DNA from: Streptacidiphilus jeojiense
GTDB taxonomy: Bacteria > Actinomycetota > Actinomycetes > Streptomycetales > Streptomycetaceae
DNA length: 64,000 nt
Reading direction: 5' to 3'
NCBI RefSeq assembly: GCF_000719095.1
Contig: NZ_JOEH01000019.1
Location: 124,001 to 188,000 of the forward strand
In this document: positions 9,901 to 17,187 of the stretch, one piece after another
Position numbering within the stretch: position 1 is the stretch's first letter
Layout of the letters: the number at the start of each line of letters is the position of its first letter
The notes under the pieces: model-generated
What the model was told of the DNA's origin: nothing
The model's database searches: none
Seen by the model: the letters and a program-made list of their open reading frames with translations, nothing else
Program-made: the position numbers and the translations under genes

Positions 9901-10315
9901 TCGCGGCGTCGCCCGCGCCCTGCGGCCAACTGCCCTGCACCAGCCGGGCGTGCGCCGCCGCACCCTCGGTGGCGACGAAGCGCAGCCCCACCGGGGTCGC
10001 CGCGCCGCCACTGGGCGCGAGCGGCTGGACCGCGGCCAGGGACAGGCTGGTCGTGTGCGGCACCCCGGCGTAGGCGCGGTCCACGGCGGCGCGCACCGCC
10101 CGGTCTCCGGCCGCCATGCCGTCCGCCGAGAAGTCCGCGTCGACCTGCACCTGCGCGTTGGGCTGCGCGGCCAGCCTGACCGCCACCCCGGACTCCACCG
10201 CGAAGCCGGCCAGGGACGCCAGCGCCGCCAGTACCGTCCCCGCGAGCAGGACCGTCAGCGCGGCCGCGACCAGCACCAGGCCGTGCCGGGTCGACCGGCG
10301 TACCGGCGCAGGCAT
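6920..10315 (-). CDS. Large FtsX-type ABC exporter permease, first of two
   Basis: 1131 residues from the chosen ATG. A short basic N-terminus (MPAPVRRSTRHG) leads into a membrane helix (LVLVAAALTVLLAGTVLAAL), then a large outside domain, a helix bundle near the middle (ALLAVLAVTTMALTARQLAA), a second outside domain, and a C-terminal FtsX unit ending with VRTLRAGEDS. The ATG at 10315 has GAGG six bases upstream; an in-frame GTG at 10375 with no clear ribosome site would add 20 residues. It is the first gene of the four-gene operon and lies about 110 bp downstream of a perfect DasR-type palindrome. Cargo unknown; streptomycete homologues with this domain plan are generally uncharacterised. Confidence 0.85.
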   Translation of the reverse strand: MPAPVRRSTRHGLVLVAAALTVLLAGTVLAALASLAGFAVESGVAVRLAAQPNAQVQVDADFSADGMAAGDRAVRAAVDRAYAGVPHTTSLSLAAVQPLAPSGGAATPVGLRFVATEGAAAHARLVQGSWPQGAGDAATADFTGLPAVTPGRTAPGVPTTVPAVVNQAMASAMHLRVGATLALQSSQLVRVNILITGVYQALPSSPGFWPAIAGDPTDSNGLSQSLVLVPPAAIVEQGAFNLAVTAHWDSVPAIGPRTGVSMDALSGLAERMDTFSGSDAALSVYHGATPALQRTTVSTDLPTVIRNLAGPAVVARSALYLPTALLAVLAVTTMALTARQLAAHRTAELVLQQTRGAGTGRLLGGAAAEWAALVLPAAVAAPFLAGALLSGMHRAGLVDGAVPLSTVGAAPWGAVALTVLVHAAAALLPVLRTVSGRGIALRARARSDRAAAAQRIGADLALLAVAVLGYLQLVHYHSTVTVAGTVDPVLVLVPVVAVVAASVLLLRLLPLTSRALDRFGRLRRGLVLPLAGWQLSRRSNRNAGPVVLMSMAVTVGALATTALACLSGLALDQARFAVGADVSVGTTNGLVGYPAGQLHSRYRQLPGVTGVNPVTVTSTGFVGDSSALSLVGIDAAALPGQGAAPLPTLRQDLAGPDYAARIAALAKGVPHYGLLLSGRGDHLDLDVQVQVGGARPAGWTPPTLGVLLVDADGQPVRTSAALTGTDGSRHTLALALPAGSRTAFPLRLVGLSVRPAGQQRAASVTLTVDRLGLGGTWVDSLPAAGSWQDETEAGAGRSAGNCGSQPPAAPGGSVSPDPFSPAVCSLSAPSAGGPLLRTVISTAAPGELTASTSPAVLEVDPIDPKRIAPIPVLADDAVVAGRGLAVGQQLTLDLGGELENPPTLKAVVVGRIPAIPGQDHLQPALLADNRAVTAVELAIGVDPEPPDSWLLSSTDSTATAAAVAADPRLGTARTTVQEAALQRADPFRSGMRAVLELCRLLAPAFAVIGFTVHVVITTRERRREFALLRAMGIRSRRLAVLLWAEQISVTLFAVVPGALLGVGLAAVIMPLVTLDDYGDAPFPALRLAVPWGAVLLTALATAVVICLVVMGLSRLLARVDLVRTLRAGEDS

Positions 10316-10425
10316 CCTGTGCCTCGGTCCCACGGTTCTGACAGCAACGGACACGCTGAGCCCCCGACGGCGCACGTCGTCTCGGGACGGCCGGACGGCA
10401 GGCCCCGCACACCCCCGGCCCGGCT

Positions 10426-10437
10426 TGGTCTAGACCA
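10426..10437. promoter_or_regulatory. DasR-type operator (dre) before the exporter operon
   Basis: TGGTCTAGACCA is a perfect 12-bp palindrome and the exact core of the DasR-responsive element known from Streptomyces. It lies about 110 bp upstream of the ATG of the first permease gene (50 bp from the alternative GTG). The next minus-strand gene upstream ends with a strong terminator at 10531-10563, so the site falls in the promoter region of the exporter operon. DasR is a GntR-family repressor released by amino-sugar phosphates. Binding here is inferred. Confidence 0.7.
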
Positions 10438-10530
10438 GAAGGATCTGCACAGCATGCAGCGCCCCCCGTGCGGAGATCAAGGGATCACTGGGAACCCGCA
10501 GGGATCCTTCCGCTTGCGGGCAGCAGAAAG

Positions 10531-10563
10531 CCGACAGGCCCCCGCAAAGGGGGCCTGTCGGCG
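10531..10563 (-). terminator. Intrinsic terminator after the DUF3710 gene
   Basis: A perfect 14-bp stem (GCCGACAGGCCCCC with its complement) and a 5-base loop begin 24 bp after the stop of the DUF3710 gene. The structure separates the dut operon from the exporter operon on the same strand. Confidence 0.85.
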
Positions 10564-10586
10564 TGCCGTGCTCAGCGGACCTCGGG

Positions 10587-11378
10587 TCAGCGGACCTCGG
10601 TGATCTCCGGGCCGCGCTCGAAGGGGTTCATCGGGTCGCCGCTGAAGCGGTTGGCCGGGGCCGACTGCTGCTGCGGCATCCCGTCCGCCACCATCTGGGC
10701 GTCCTCGGGGAGTTTGAGCACGATCGGGTCACGCGGGGCCATCGGGGTCTCGCCGCGGACCACCACGGTCTCCCGGAACACCTGCTCCAGCACCCCGGCC
10801 GACTCCGGCTGGACCGCCGCCTGGCCCGAGATCACACCGCGCAGGAACCAGCGCGGACCGTCACAGCCGACGAAGCGGACCACCTGCACCCCCTGGGTGC
10901 CGTCCGGGAGCTGCACCGGGACCTGGGCCCGCAGGCCCCAGCCCAGCGGGCCCTCCTCCTCGTCCACGACGCCGCCCTGCTGGGTGATGCCGGACGCGAT
11001 CTCCTGGCGGACCTCGCCCCAGATCCCCTCGGACCTCGGCGCGGCGAAGGCCTGCAACTGGATGGCGCTGCTGCCGAGGACCAGGGTCGCCGCGACGATG
11101 GAGTCGCCGGCCACCTCCACCCTCAGCTCCATGCCATCGACCCCGGGCACCAGCAGGCCGCCCAGGTCGACACGGCCCTCGGCCGCGTCCTCCACCTCGG
11201 TGGAGTCCCAGGGGCCGTCGGGGCGCGGCGCGGGCGGCAGGCCCACCCGGGCATCCTCGGCGTCGTCCTCCTCCACGGAGTCCACACCTGCGACGTCCTC
11301 GCTGTCCCCGAGGGCCTCTTCGCCCTCGATCTGGTCGACAGCGTCCTCGCTCTTGGCGCGACGACGGAACACGGTCAC
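10587..11378 (-). CDS. DUF3710-domain protein
   Basis: 263 residues. A basic start ([12 protein letters not shown]) is followed by a very acidic stretch to about residue 55, then the conserved DUF3710 body with [21 protein letters not shown], the [18 protein letters not shown] segment and [12 protein letters not shown]. No membrane segment or catalytic motif is evident. The GTG start overlaps the dut stop by 4 bp, so the two are translationally coupled; dut next to DUF3710 is a common actinobacterial arrangement. The function is not known to me. A strong terminator follows directly. Confidence 0.87.
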   Translation of the reverse strand: MTVFRRRAKSEDAVDQIEGEEALGDSEDVAGVDSVEEDDAEDARVGLPPAPRPDGPWDSTEVEDAAEGRVDLGGLLVPGVDGMELRVEVAGDSIVAATLVLGSSAIQLQAFAAPRSEGIWGEVRQEIASGITQQGGVVDEEEGPLGWGLRAQVPVQLPDGTQGVQVVRFVGCDGPRWFLRGVISGQAAVQPESAGVLEQVFRETVVVRGETPMAPRDPIVLKLPEDAQMVADGMPQQQSAPANRFSGDPMNPFERGPEITEVR

Positions 11379-11887
11379 TGTCCTTCCCGGTCGGGTACCG
11401 AAGAGATTTCCTGCCCGGCCGCGGGAATGCTAACCGCGGCATGGCCGCCCGTCGACCCGAAGCCACCGATGGCACGTGCCGATCCCGGCAGTTCCTCCAC
11501 CTCGTGGAAACGGACCTTCTCGACCCGCTGGACGACCAGCTGGGCGATCCGGTCCCCGCGGCGGAAGACCACCCGCTCGCGCGGGTCGAGATTGACGACG
11601 ATCACCTTGATCTCACCACGGTACCCGGCATCGACTGTTCCCGGGGCATTCACCAGCGCCAGACCGCAGCGGGCCGCCAGGCCCGAACGCGGATGCACGA
11701 AGGCCGCATATCCGTCCGGCAGCGCGATGGCCACCCCGGTGGGCAGCACCGCCCGTTCCCCGGGGGCCAGCTCGGCGTCGACTGTGGTCCGCAGATCGGC
11801 CCCGGCGTCGCCCGGATGGGCGTACGCGGGAGCGGGCAGCTCGGGGTCCAGCAGGCGCAGCAGGACGTCTACAGGGGGGTGGGTCAT
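11375..11887 (-). CDS. dut: Deoxyuridine 5'-triphosphate nucleotidohydrolase (dUTPase)
   Basis: 170-residue trimeric-type dUTPase, which hydrolyses dUTP to dUMP and pyrophosphate. This keeps uracil out of DNA and supplies the precursor of dTMP. All five family motifs are visible: HPGDAGADL (24-32), [10 protein letters not shown] (66-75), [16 protein letters not shown] (80-95, with the catalytic Asp in TVDAGYRG), GDRIAQLVV (111-119) and the C-terminal GGFGSTG (141-147) that closes over the nucleotide. The ATG start lies 2 bp after the stop of the thioesterase gene, and the stop overlaps the DUF3710 start. Length and motifs fit the family closely. Confidence 0.95.
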   Translation of the reverse strand: MTHPPVDVLLRLLDPELPAPAYAHPGDAGADLRTTVDAELAPGERAVLPTGVAIALPDGYAAFVHPRSGLAARCGLALVNAPGTVDAGYRGEIKVIVVNLDPRERVVFRRGDRIAQLVVQRVEKVRFHEVEELPGSARAIGGFGSTGGHAAVSIPAAGQEISSVPDREGQ

Positions 11888-11889
11888 GA

Positions 11890-12480
11890 CTACGGATTCA
11901 CCTCGAAGGCACGGGCGCGCTTGAAGACATCGGGGTTGTCCATGACCGCCTTGATGTCCTCAGGACGGCCATGGGTGACGAAGTGGTCCAGCTGGACCTG
12001 GACGAACAGGGCCCGCGCGGATATCGCGAGCGGCCCGTCGGGGCCGTCCAGCCGTCCCTCGCCCCGGCAGTAGATCTTGCGCCCGACCACCGCGTCGACC
12101 CAGACGTGGATGGACAGGGTGGCGCCCACCGGTACCGGGCGGACGAAGTCGGTCTCCAGCCTGGCGGTCACCGAGGCGGTGTGCAGCAGCCAGTTCAGCG
12201 TGCCCAGCGCCTCGTCCATCGCGGTCACCAGCACCCCGCCGTGGGCCAGCCCGGGGCCGCCCTGGTGCGCCGGGGCGACGGTGAACTCGGCCAGCACCTC
12301 GACCCCCTCCCCGGCCCTGGCGGCCAGGCGCAGCCCGGACGGCTGCTGCGGGCCGCAGCCGAAGCAGTGCTCGTAGTGCGGGTCGATCAGGACGCCGGGC
12401 GCGGGCGCCTCGGGGTGCCTGACCGGCGGCGCGGCACCGGGCGGCGGCGTCAGGGAGGGACGGGAGGTGTGCTGGCTCAC
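11890..12480 (-). CDS. PaaI-type hotdog-fold thioesterase
   Basis: 196 residues from the chosen GTG; an in-frame start 54 bp further upstream would add a Pro-rich leader. A low-complexity N-terminus is followed by [18 protein letters not shown] and a single hotdog domain with [22 protein letters not shown], the usual acyl-CoA thioesterase active-site helix region. Members hydrolyse acyl-CoA or aryl-CoA thioesters in the cytoplasm. The gene lies 2 bp before dut in one transcript. It is divergent from the DUF3093 gene with about 86 bp between them. The natural thioester is not predictable. Confidence 0.82.
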   Translation of the reverse strand: MSQHTSRPSLTPPPGAAPPVRHPEAPAPGVLIDPHYEHCFGCGPQQPSGLRLAARAGEGVEVLAEFTVAPAHQGGPGLAHGGVLVTAMDEALGTLNWLLHTASVTARLETDFVRPVPVGATLSIHVWVDAVVGRKIYCRGEGRLDGPDGPLAISARALFVQVQLDHFVTHGRPEDIKAVMDNPDVFKRARAFEVNP

Positions 12481-12566
12481 GCCCGCGACCCTACAGAACA
12501 ACCCCGGCGGAACGGGAACCGAGGCCCTCTGCAAGATCGCCTGCGGTCGCGGCCCACAATGGAGCC

Positions 12567-13022
12567 ATGTACGACGAACGCCTCACGGCTCCGCTCTCCA
12601 TGTGGTTGTTCCCCGCGGGCAGCGGCATCTCCTTCGGGCTGGTCTTCTACCTCTTCGGCATCGTGCCCGGGCTGCTCGGCCTGGTCGCCGGGACGGCCGC
12701 GGCCGCGGTGCTGCTGAGCTCCTACGGCTCGGCCCGGATCCGGGTGGTGCAGGGCCTGCTGGTGGCCGGCGACGCCCGGATCCCGGTGGAGGCCCTGGGC
12801 ACGGCGCATCCGCTGGACCGCGACGAGGCGCTGGCCTGGCGCACCCGCAAGGCCAACGCCCGCGCGTTCATGCTGCTGCGCTCCTACATCCCGACGGCGC
12901 TGCGGGTCGAGGTCACCGACCCGAACGACCCGACCCCCTACCTCTACCTGTCGACCCGCGACCCGGAAGGGCTGGCCGCCGCCCTGGACGCGGCCAAGCA
13001 GGAGGTCCTGAAGGCGGCCTGA
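12567..13022 (+). CDS. DUF3093 membrane protein
   Basis: 151 residues. It begins MYDERLTAPLSMWLFP, a DUF3093 hallmark, followed by two adjacent hydrophobic segments (about 10-30 and 32-50), then a cytoplasmic part with RIRVVQGLLVAGDARIPVEA and the conserved RSYIPTALRVEVTDPNDPTPY. The family is almost confined to actinobacteria and is usually found beside dut, as here (divergent). No enzymatic motif is visible and I know of no assigned function. A 16-bp tandem repeat starts just after its stop. Confidence 0.88.
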   Translation: MYDERLTAPLSMWLFPAGSGISFGLVFYLFGIVPGLLGLVAGTAAAAVLLSSYGSARIRVVQGLLVAGDARIPVEALGTAHPLDRDEALAWRTRKANARAFMLLRSYIPTALRVEVTDPNDPTPYLYLSTRDPEGLAAALDAAKQEVLKAA

Positions 13023-13024
13023 CG

Positions 13025-13072
13025 GAGGTTCAGCCCTTCGGAGGTTCAGTCCTTCAGAGGTTCAGTCCTTCG
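13025..13072. repeat. Three tandem copies of a 16-bp unit
   Basis: Units 13025-13040, 13041-13056 and 13057-13072 read GAGGTTCAGYCCTTCR with one or two differences. The array sits between two convergent genes. The third copy supplies the TGA stop of the minus-strand gene (13062-13064). Replication slippage is the simplest origin. Confidence 0.9.
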
Positions 13073-13979
13073 ACAGCCGCGGCCGGGAGAGCGCTGCCTC
13101 CCAGTAGCCGCTCTCGGCCGGCGGCCGTCCGCGCAGGTCCTTGCGGATCTCCAGGGCGAGCTTGGCGGTGTCCCTGCGGTTCAGCGTCGCCCCCGCCAGC
13201 GCACCCACCATCAGCGGCGCCACCGACGGCAGCTTGCGCAGCCCGGTGCGGGTGAGCCGCTTGCGCAGCTGCCGGCGCAGCTCGGCGCCGGTGCCCAGGA
13301 CCACCAGACTGCCCGGCTTGGACAGGTCGAGTCCGCGCCGCTGCGACCAGACGGCCAGATAGGCGCCGACGCGCTGGGAGGCGTTGCCGCCCGGCGGCTG
13401 CCCGTAGACCTGGTAGAGCTCGGCGATCATCTTGACCTCGACGGCGGCCACGGCCAGCAGCTCGGTGGCGATCTCCACCGCCATCGCGGGCGGCACCGGG
13501 AGCATGGCCACGGCGCCGACGCCGGCACCCACGGAGGCGGACGCCTTCACGGCTCCGGAGGTGATGCTGTCGGCGAGGTCCTCGGCGTTCCGCGCGCCCG
13601 GGTGCTGGGCGCGCAGCGTGGCGAGGTCACGCACGGGAATGCGGGGAGCGGCGTCCACCAGCCGGTCCACCAGGTGCAGCGCACCGCTCTTGGTCCCGGA
13701 ACCCACCAGTGAGCTGCCCCTGGTCCAACCGGCCGTCAGGGTGCCCTTGAGGGAGTCCGCGAGCGAGGCCATGCGTCGGCCCCGCTCGCCCTGGGGGACG
13801 GCCTCCGCCGGAGCGGATCCGTCCCACATCTCCAGCTCGGCGGCGATCCGGGCGAGCTCGTCCTCGCTCCCGTCGTCGCCACCGCCGACCGCCGGGGCTA
13901 CCGCATCCCCGGCGGTTCGATCGGTACTGCTGCCGTCACTGCTCGGCTTGCTGCTGTTTCGCTGTCGGAACGGCCTCAT
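13062..13979 (-). CDS. EcsC-like conserved protein of unknown function
   Basis: 305 residues. Residues 1-60 are hydrophilic and Ser/Asp-rich. The body has LVDRLVDAAPRIPVRDLATLRAQHPG, then a Gly/Ala-rich hydrophobic region (ASVGAGVGAVAMLPVPPAMA, about 151-170) followed by ELLAVAAVEVKMIAELYQVYG and a second hydrophobic patch near VAPLMVGALAGATLNRR. This layout resembles EcsC-type proteins, which are peripheral or membrane-associated and of unclear function. It is monocistronic; the DUF4193 gene lies upstream on the same strand with a 25-bp gap. The EcsC link is a moderate inference. The stop codon lies inside a 16-bp tandem repeat. Confidence 0.7.
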   Translation of the reverse strand: MRPFRQRNSSKPSSDGSSTDRTAGDAVAPAVGGGDDGSEDELARIAAELEMWDGSAPAEAVPQGERGRRMASLADSLKGTLTAGWTRGSSLVGSGTKSGALHLVDRLVDAAPRIPVRDLATLRAQHPGARNAEDLADSITSGAVKASASVGAGVGAVAMLPVPPAMAVEIATELLAVAAVEVKMIAELYQVYGQPPGGNASQRVGAYLAVWSQRRGLDLSKPGSLVVLGTGAELRRQLRKRLTRTGLRKLPSVAPLMVGALAGATLNRRDTAKLALEIRKDLRGRPPAESGYWEAALSRPRLSKD

Positions 13980-14004
13980 GAAGACCTCCCTACCCCAAAA
14001 CGCG

Positions 14005-14304
14005 TCAGGCCGCGCAGTCCCGGCAGATGGGGTTGCCGTTCTTCTCGCTCGCCAGCTGGCTGCGGTGGTGCACCAGGAAGCAGCTCATGCAGGTGAACTC
14101 GTCGGCCTGACGGGGCAGCACCCGGACGGAGAGCTCCTCGTTGCTGAGGTCCGCGCCGGGCAGCTCGAGACCTTCGGCCGCTTCGAACTCGTCGACGTCG
14201 ACCGAGCTGGTCGACTTCTCGTTCCTGCGGGCCTTCAGTTCCTCGATGCTGTCCTCGTTGAGGTCGTCATCGGTCTTGCGTGGGGTGTCGTAGTCAGTTG
14301 CCAT
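14005..14304 (-). CDS. DUF4193 zinc-ribbon-like protein
   Basis: 99 residues, acidic through residues 1-60, ending with a cysteine motif: CMSCFLVHHRSQLA then CRDC, four cysteines that could bind one zinc ion. This pattern defines the DUF4193 family, small actinobacterial proteins usually encoded near dut. No function is established to my knowledge. The ATG is preceded by a GGGGGCCC-rich leader on the minus strand. Its upstream region is long (about 420 bp to the next gene) and carries a Crp-like palindrome 333 bp from the start. Confidence 0.88.
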   Translation of the reverse strand: MATDYDTPRKTDDDLNEDSIEELKARRNEKSTSSVDVDEFEAAEGLELPGADLSNEELSVRVLPRQADEFTCMSCFLVHHRSQLASEKNGNPICRDCAA

Positions 14305-14725
14305 GGTGTCGCGGGCCCCCTTTGGGTGTCTGCGGGTATCTCCAGCGCAGGTAACGCGCGGGAAGCCGGACTTGTGCCCGACCCGAGGGCGAGATTTTGC
14401 CTTACTTCAAGGCCCGTTACTCAATCGACACCCGACTCGCCCCCCAAAGAGGTGATCCGAGGGCTGTTCGAGCACCTGGGACGGCCGGGCCGGAATACCG
14501 TCCCCTTGAGCACTTACCGTGATCATGACCAGCGGAAACCTTGCCGGAGCTGCGGACCTCCGGGCACGCTGCGTCACCGGCGCGGAAATCGTGACGGAGA
14601 GCGATCGTCCGGAACCCGCCGCCGAATGGCTTGAATTGTGATGTTCATCACAGTTCTGAAAAGTCCGGACTTACCCGTACAACCTCACCGCCCCAGGGGA
14701 CCCTTTCCGGCCCCCTCGGCGCCGC
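14305..14725. other. Gene-free region upstream of the DUF4193 gene
   Basis: No credible gene. It holds the leader of the DUF4193 gene, the Crp-like palindrome at 14637-14652, and the small perfect palindrome AAGTCCGGACTT at 14661-14672. Both flanking genes are on the minus strand, so this segment is the 3' end of the desaturase transcript and the 5' region of DUF4193. Confidence 0.7.
14637..14652. promoter_or_regulatory. Crp/FNR-like palindrome
   Basis: TGTGATGTTCATCACA has perfect 7-bp arms around a 2-bp centre and matches the classical Crp form TGTGA-N6-TCACA. Flanking GAA and TTC extend the symmetry with one mismatch. Streptomyces encodes a Crp homologue with a related GTG-N6-GNCAC site (recalled). 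The only downstream start is that of the DUF4193 gene, 333 bp away. Confidence 0.55.
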
Positions 14726-15712
14726 TCAGCCGCGCTTCTCGGCAGCGGCCGCACGGCGGGCCAGCAGGGCCGCACGGCGCTCGTCGAAGCGGCTGGCCAT
14801 GCCGTCCAGGCCGTCCAGGTAGATGCCGAGCTCCTGCTGGGCCGCCAGGCCCTCCGGGCCCAGTCCGGAGACCTCCATGACCTTGAGGTGACGCAGCACC
14901 GGCTGCAGCACGTCGTCGTGGTGGATCCGCAGGTTGTAGATCCCGCCGATGGCCATCTGCGCCGCCGCCCGCTCGAAGCCGGGCATCCCGTGGCCGGGCA
15001 TCCGGAAGCCGGTCACCACGTCGGCGACGGCCCGCATGGCCTGGTCCGGGGCGATCTCCAGGGCGGCCTTGAGCAGGTTGCGATAGAAGACCATGTGCAG
15101 GTTCTCGTCGGTGGCGATCCGGGCCAGCATCCGGTCGCAGACCGGGTCGCCGGAGTTGTGCCCGGTGTTGCGGTGCGAGATCCGGGTGGCCAGCTCCTGG
15201 AAGGCGACGTAGGCCACGGAGTGCAGCATCGAGTGGTTGTTGTCGGACTCGAAGCCCTCGGCCATGTGCGTCATCCGGGCCCGCTCCAGCGCCACCGGGT
15301 CGACCGCGCGGGTGGTGAGCAGGTAGTCGCGCATCACGATGGCGTGCCGGCCCTCCTCGGCCGTCCACTGGTGCACCCAGGTGCCCCAGGCGCCGTCGCG
15401 CCCGAACATGGTGGCGATCTCGTGGTGGTAGCTGGGCAGGTTGTCCTCGGTGAGCAGGTTGACCACCAGCGAGATCCGGCCGATCTCGGTGACCGGGGAC
15501 TGGTCCACGGCCCAGGCCTCGCCGCCCATGATCCCGTCGAAGTCGCGCCCCAGGCTCCACGGCACGTACTCGTGCGGCATCCACTCCTTGGCGACGCCGA
15601 GGTGGCGGTTGAGCTCGCGCTCGACCACCTCCTCCAGGGCGTGGAGCAGCTGGGCGTCGCTCCACGTGGCGGAACCGGCGGGGCGGGAGGGGGCGATGGT
15701 CACGGATTCCAA
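14726..15712 (-). CDS. Acyl-ACP desaturase (ferritin-like di-iron, DesA type)
   Basis: 328 residues. Soluble acyl-[ACP] desaturases insert a double bond into fatty acyl chains bound to acyl carrier protein, using a di-iron centre, O2 and reduced ferredoxin. The iron-ligand motifs are visible: EDNLPSYH (89-96), EEGRH (119-123), FQELATRISH (171-180) and DENLH (202-206). The C-terminal 60 residues form a basic helix-rich tail. The gene is monocistronic on the minus strand. Its promoter region contains two tandem CCTACG-N4-CGTAGG-like operators, so control by a TetR-family lipid regulator is likely. Regiospecificity cannot be predicted. Confidence 0.92.
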   Translation of the reverse strand: MESVTIAPSRPAGSATWSDAQLLHALEEVVERELNRHLGVAKEWMPHEYVPWSLGRDFDGIMGGEAWAVDQSPVTEIGRISLVVNLLTEDNLPSYHHEIATMFGRDGAWGTWVHQWTAEEGRHAIVMRDYLLTTRAVDPVALERARMTHMAEGFESDNNHSMLHSVAYVAFQELATRISHRNTGHNSGDPVCDRMLARIATDENLHMVFYRNLLKAALEIAPDQAMRAVADVVTGFRMPGHGMPGFERAAAQMAIGGIYNLRIHHDDVLQPVLRHLKVMEVSGLGPEGLAAQQELGIYLDGLDGMASRFDERRAALLARRAAAAEKRG

Positions 15713-15730
15713 CTCTCGGTACGGCGTACA

Positions 15731-15761
15731 CCTACGCCTCCGTAGGTTACGCCACCGTAGG
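15731..15761. promoter_or_regulatory. Tandem TetR-like operators before the desaturase
   Basis: 15731-15746 is CCTACG-CCTC-CGTAGG, a perfect inverted repeat with 6-bp arms. 15747-15761 repeats it as TTACG-CCAC-CGTAGG, shifted 15 bp. They lie 19-50 bp upstream of the desaturase ATG, where RNA polymerase would bind. TACG/CGTA half-sites are common for TetR-family regulators of fatty-acid genes. The regulator is not in the window. Confidence 0.7.
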
Positions 15762-15810
15762 TTGAGTCGCCATCCGATGGCAAGGGGGGTCGGCGAGGTG
15801 TGAACTGCAT

Positions 15811-15848
15811 AAGGAAAAGCCCCGCCGACCTGGAGAAAGATCGGCGGG
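15811..15848 (-). terminator. Intrinsic terminator after cutS
   Basis: On the minus strand an 8-bp stem (CCCGCCGA with TCGGCGGG) and a 12-base loop is followed by GGCTTTTCC, about 40 bp after the cutS stop. Confidence 0.75.
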
Positions 15849-15885
15849 ACCGGGTGTACGGCCCGCTGCGGCCCTGGCGGCGCGG

Positions 15886-17184
15886 TCAGCTCCCGGGGAT
15901 GCGGACCCGCATCAGCAGGCCGCCGTCGGGGCGCGGAGACGCCTCGATGGTGCCTCCGTGCGCCCGGACCACCGAGCGGACGATGCTGAGCCCCAGACCC
16001 ACGCCCTTGTCGCTGCGGGTCCGCTCCTTGCTCTTCACCCGCCGGAACGGTTCGAAGATGTGCTCCAGCTCATATCCGGGGACGACCGGACCGGTGTTGG
16101 CGACTACGATCTCGCCGGCCCCGTCGGCGGTGCCGACCGACACCTCGACCCAGCCGTTCTCCGGCCGGTTGTAGCGCACCGCGTTCTGGATCAGGTTCAG
16201 CACGATCCGCTCCAGCAGCACCCCGTTGCCCGGCACCACCACCGGTTCGACGATGCTGGTCAGCCGCACGCCGCGGGTGTTGGCCTCGGCCCTGGTCTGC
16301 TCCAGCGCCTGCCGGGCCACCTCGGCCAGGTCCACCGGGCGGCGCTCGATCAGCTCGTTGTCGCTGCGGGCCAGCAGCAGCAGACCCTCCACCAGCTGCT
16401 CGCTGCGCTCGTTGGTGGCCAGCAGGGTCTTGCCGAGCTGCTGCAGGTCCGGTGAGGCCTGCGGGTCGGAGAGCTGCACCTCCAGCAGGGTGCGGTTGAT
16501 CGCCAGCGGGGTGCGCAGCTCGTGCGAGGCGTTGGCGACGAACTTCCGCTGGGACTCGAACGAGCGGTCGAGCCGCTCCAGCATCTCGTCGAAGGTGTCC
16601 GCGAGCTCCTTGAGCTCGTCGTCCGGGCCGTCCAGCTCGATCCTGCGGTGCATGTCCGAACTGGCGACCTGGCGGGCGGTCCGGGTGATCCGGCCCAGCG
16701 GGCGCAGCACCCGTCCGGCCATGGCGTAGCCGAACACGACGGCCAGGATCAGCAGCGCGATCAGGGCGCTTATCGACTTGAGGATCAGCGTGTGCAGGGC
16801 GGTGCTGGTGTGCTGGTGCTGGAGCGAGGCTATGTAGCCGCTCAGGTCGGACCCGCTTATCGGGTTGCCGTTCAGCGTCACCGTGACATCGCCGCTGGTC
16901 TTGATGGTCGGCACCTGGGTGGCCAGATTGAACGCCTGGTCCACGAACAGGTACATCACCAGCACCAGGATCAGCCCGGCCAGCAGGAACATCCCGCCGT
17001 AGAACATGGTCAGCCGGATCCGCAGGGTGGGGCGGAACGGCAGCAGCGAGGGCTCCGGCTCCAGGACGGGCCAGCCGGCGGGTGCCTTCGGCGGCTGCGG
17101 GGCCGGCTTGGCGGACGCGGGGGCGGAGGTGGACGCCGAGGCGGACGCGGAGGTGGTGGCCGGGTCGGGGACGGGCTCGTTCAT
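15886..17184 (-). CDS. cutS: Sensor histidine kinase CutS
   Basis: 432 residues. A cytoplasmic Ser/Ala/Pro-rich leader (1-50) precedes TM1 (about 59-81), a short outside loop of roughly 50 residues (82-131), TM2 (133-156), a HAMP domain (157-209), the phospho-acceptor box FVANASHELRTPLA with H221, and an ATPase domain with NLIQNAVRYN and GVGLGLSIV. It should autophosphorylate and pass phosphate to CutR, whose gene ends 3 bp before this start. CutRS has been linked in Streptomyces to antibiotic output and extracellular protein-folding stress (recalled). The outside loop here has no cysteine at all. The assignment rests mainly on the CutR neighbour and on locus context. Confidence 0.85.
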   Translation of the reverse strand: MNEPVPDPATTSASASASTSAPASAKPAPQPPKAPAGWPVLEPEPSLLPFRPTLRIRLTMFYGGMFLLAGLILVLVMYLFVDQAFNLATQVPTIKTSGDVTVTLNGNPISGSDLSGYIASLQHQHTSTALHTLILKSISALIALLILAVVFGYAMAGRVLRPLGRITRTARQVASSDMHRRIELDGPDDELKELADTFDEMLERLDRSFESQRKFVANASHELRTPLAINRTLLEVQLSDPQASPDLQQLGKTLLATNERSEQLVEGLLLLARSDNELIERRPVDLAEVARQALEQTRAEANTRGVRLTSIVEPVVVPGNGVLLERIVLNLIQNAVRYNRPENGWVEVSVGTADGAGEIVVANTGPVVPGYELEHIFEPFRRVKSKERTRSDKGVGLGLSIVRSVVRAHGGTIEASPRPDGGLLMRVRIPGS

Positions 17185-17187
17185 CGC

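Noticed and set aside
4023..10412. A single 2129-residue reading frame across both permease genes
   Set aside because: The frame of the second permease stays open upstream by GC bias; the upstream part has no family sequence, and the ATGA overlap at 6920-6923 fixes two genes.
7277..10603. Very long plus-strand frames opposite the exporter genes
   Set aside because: They are Arg/Gly/Gln-rich shadow frames typical of high-GC DNA, with no domains, and lie antisense to well-supported permeases.
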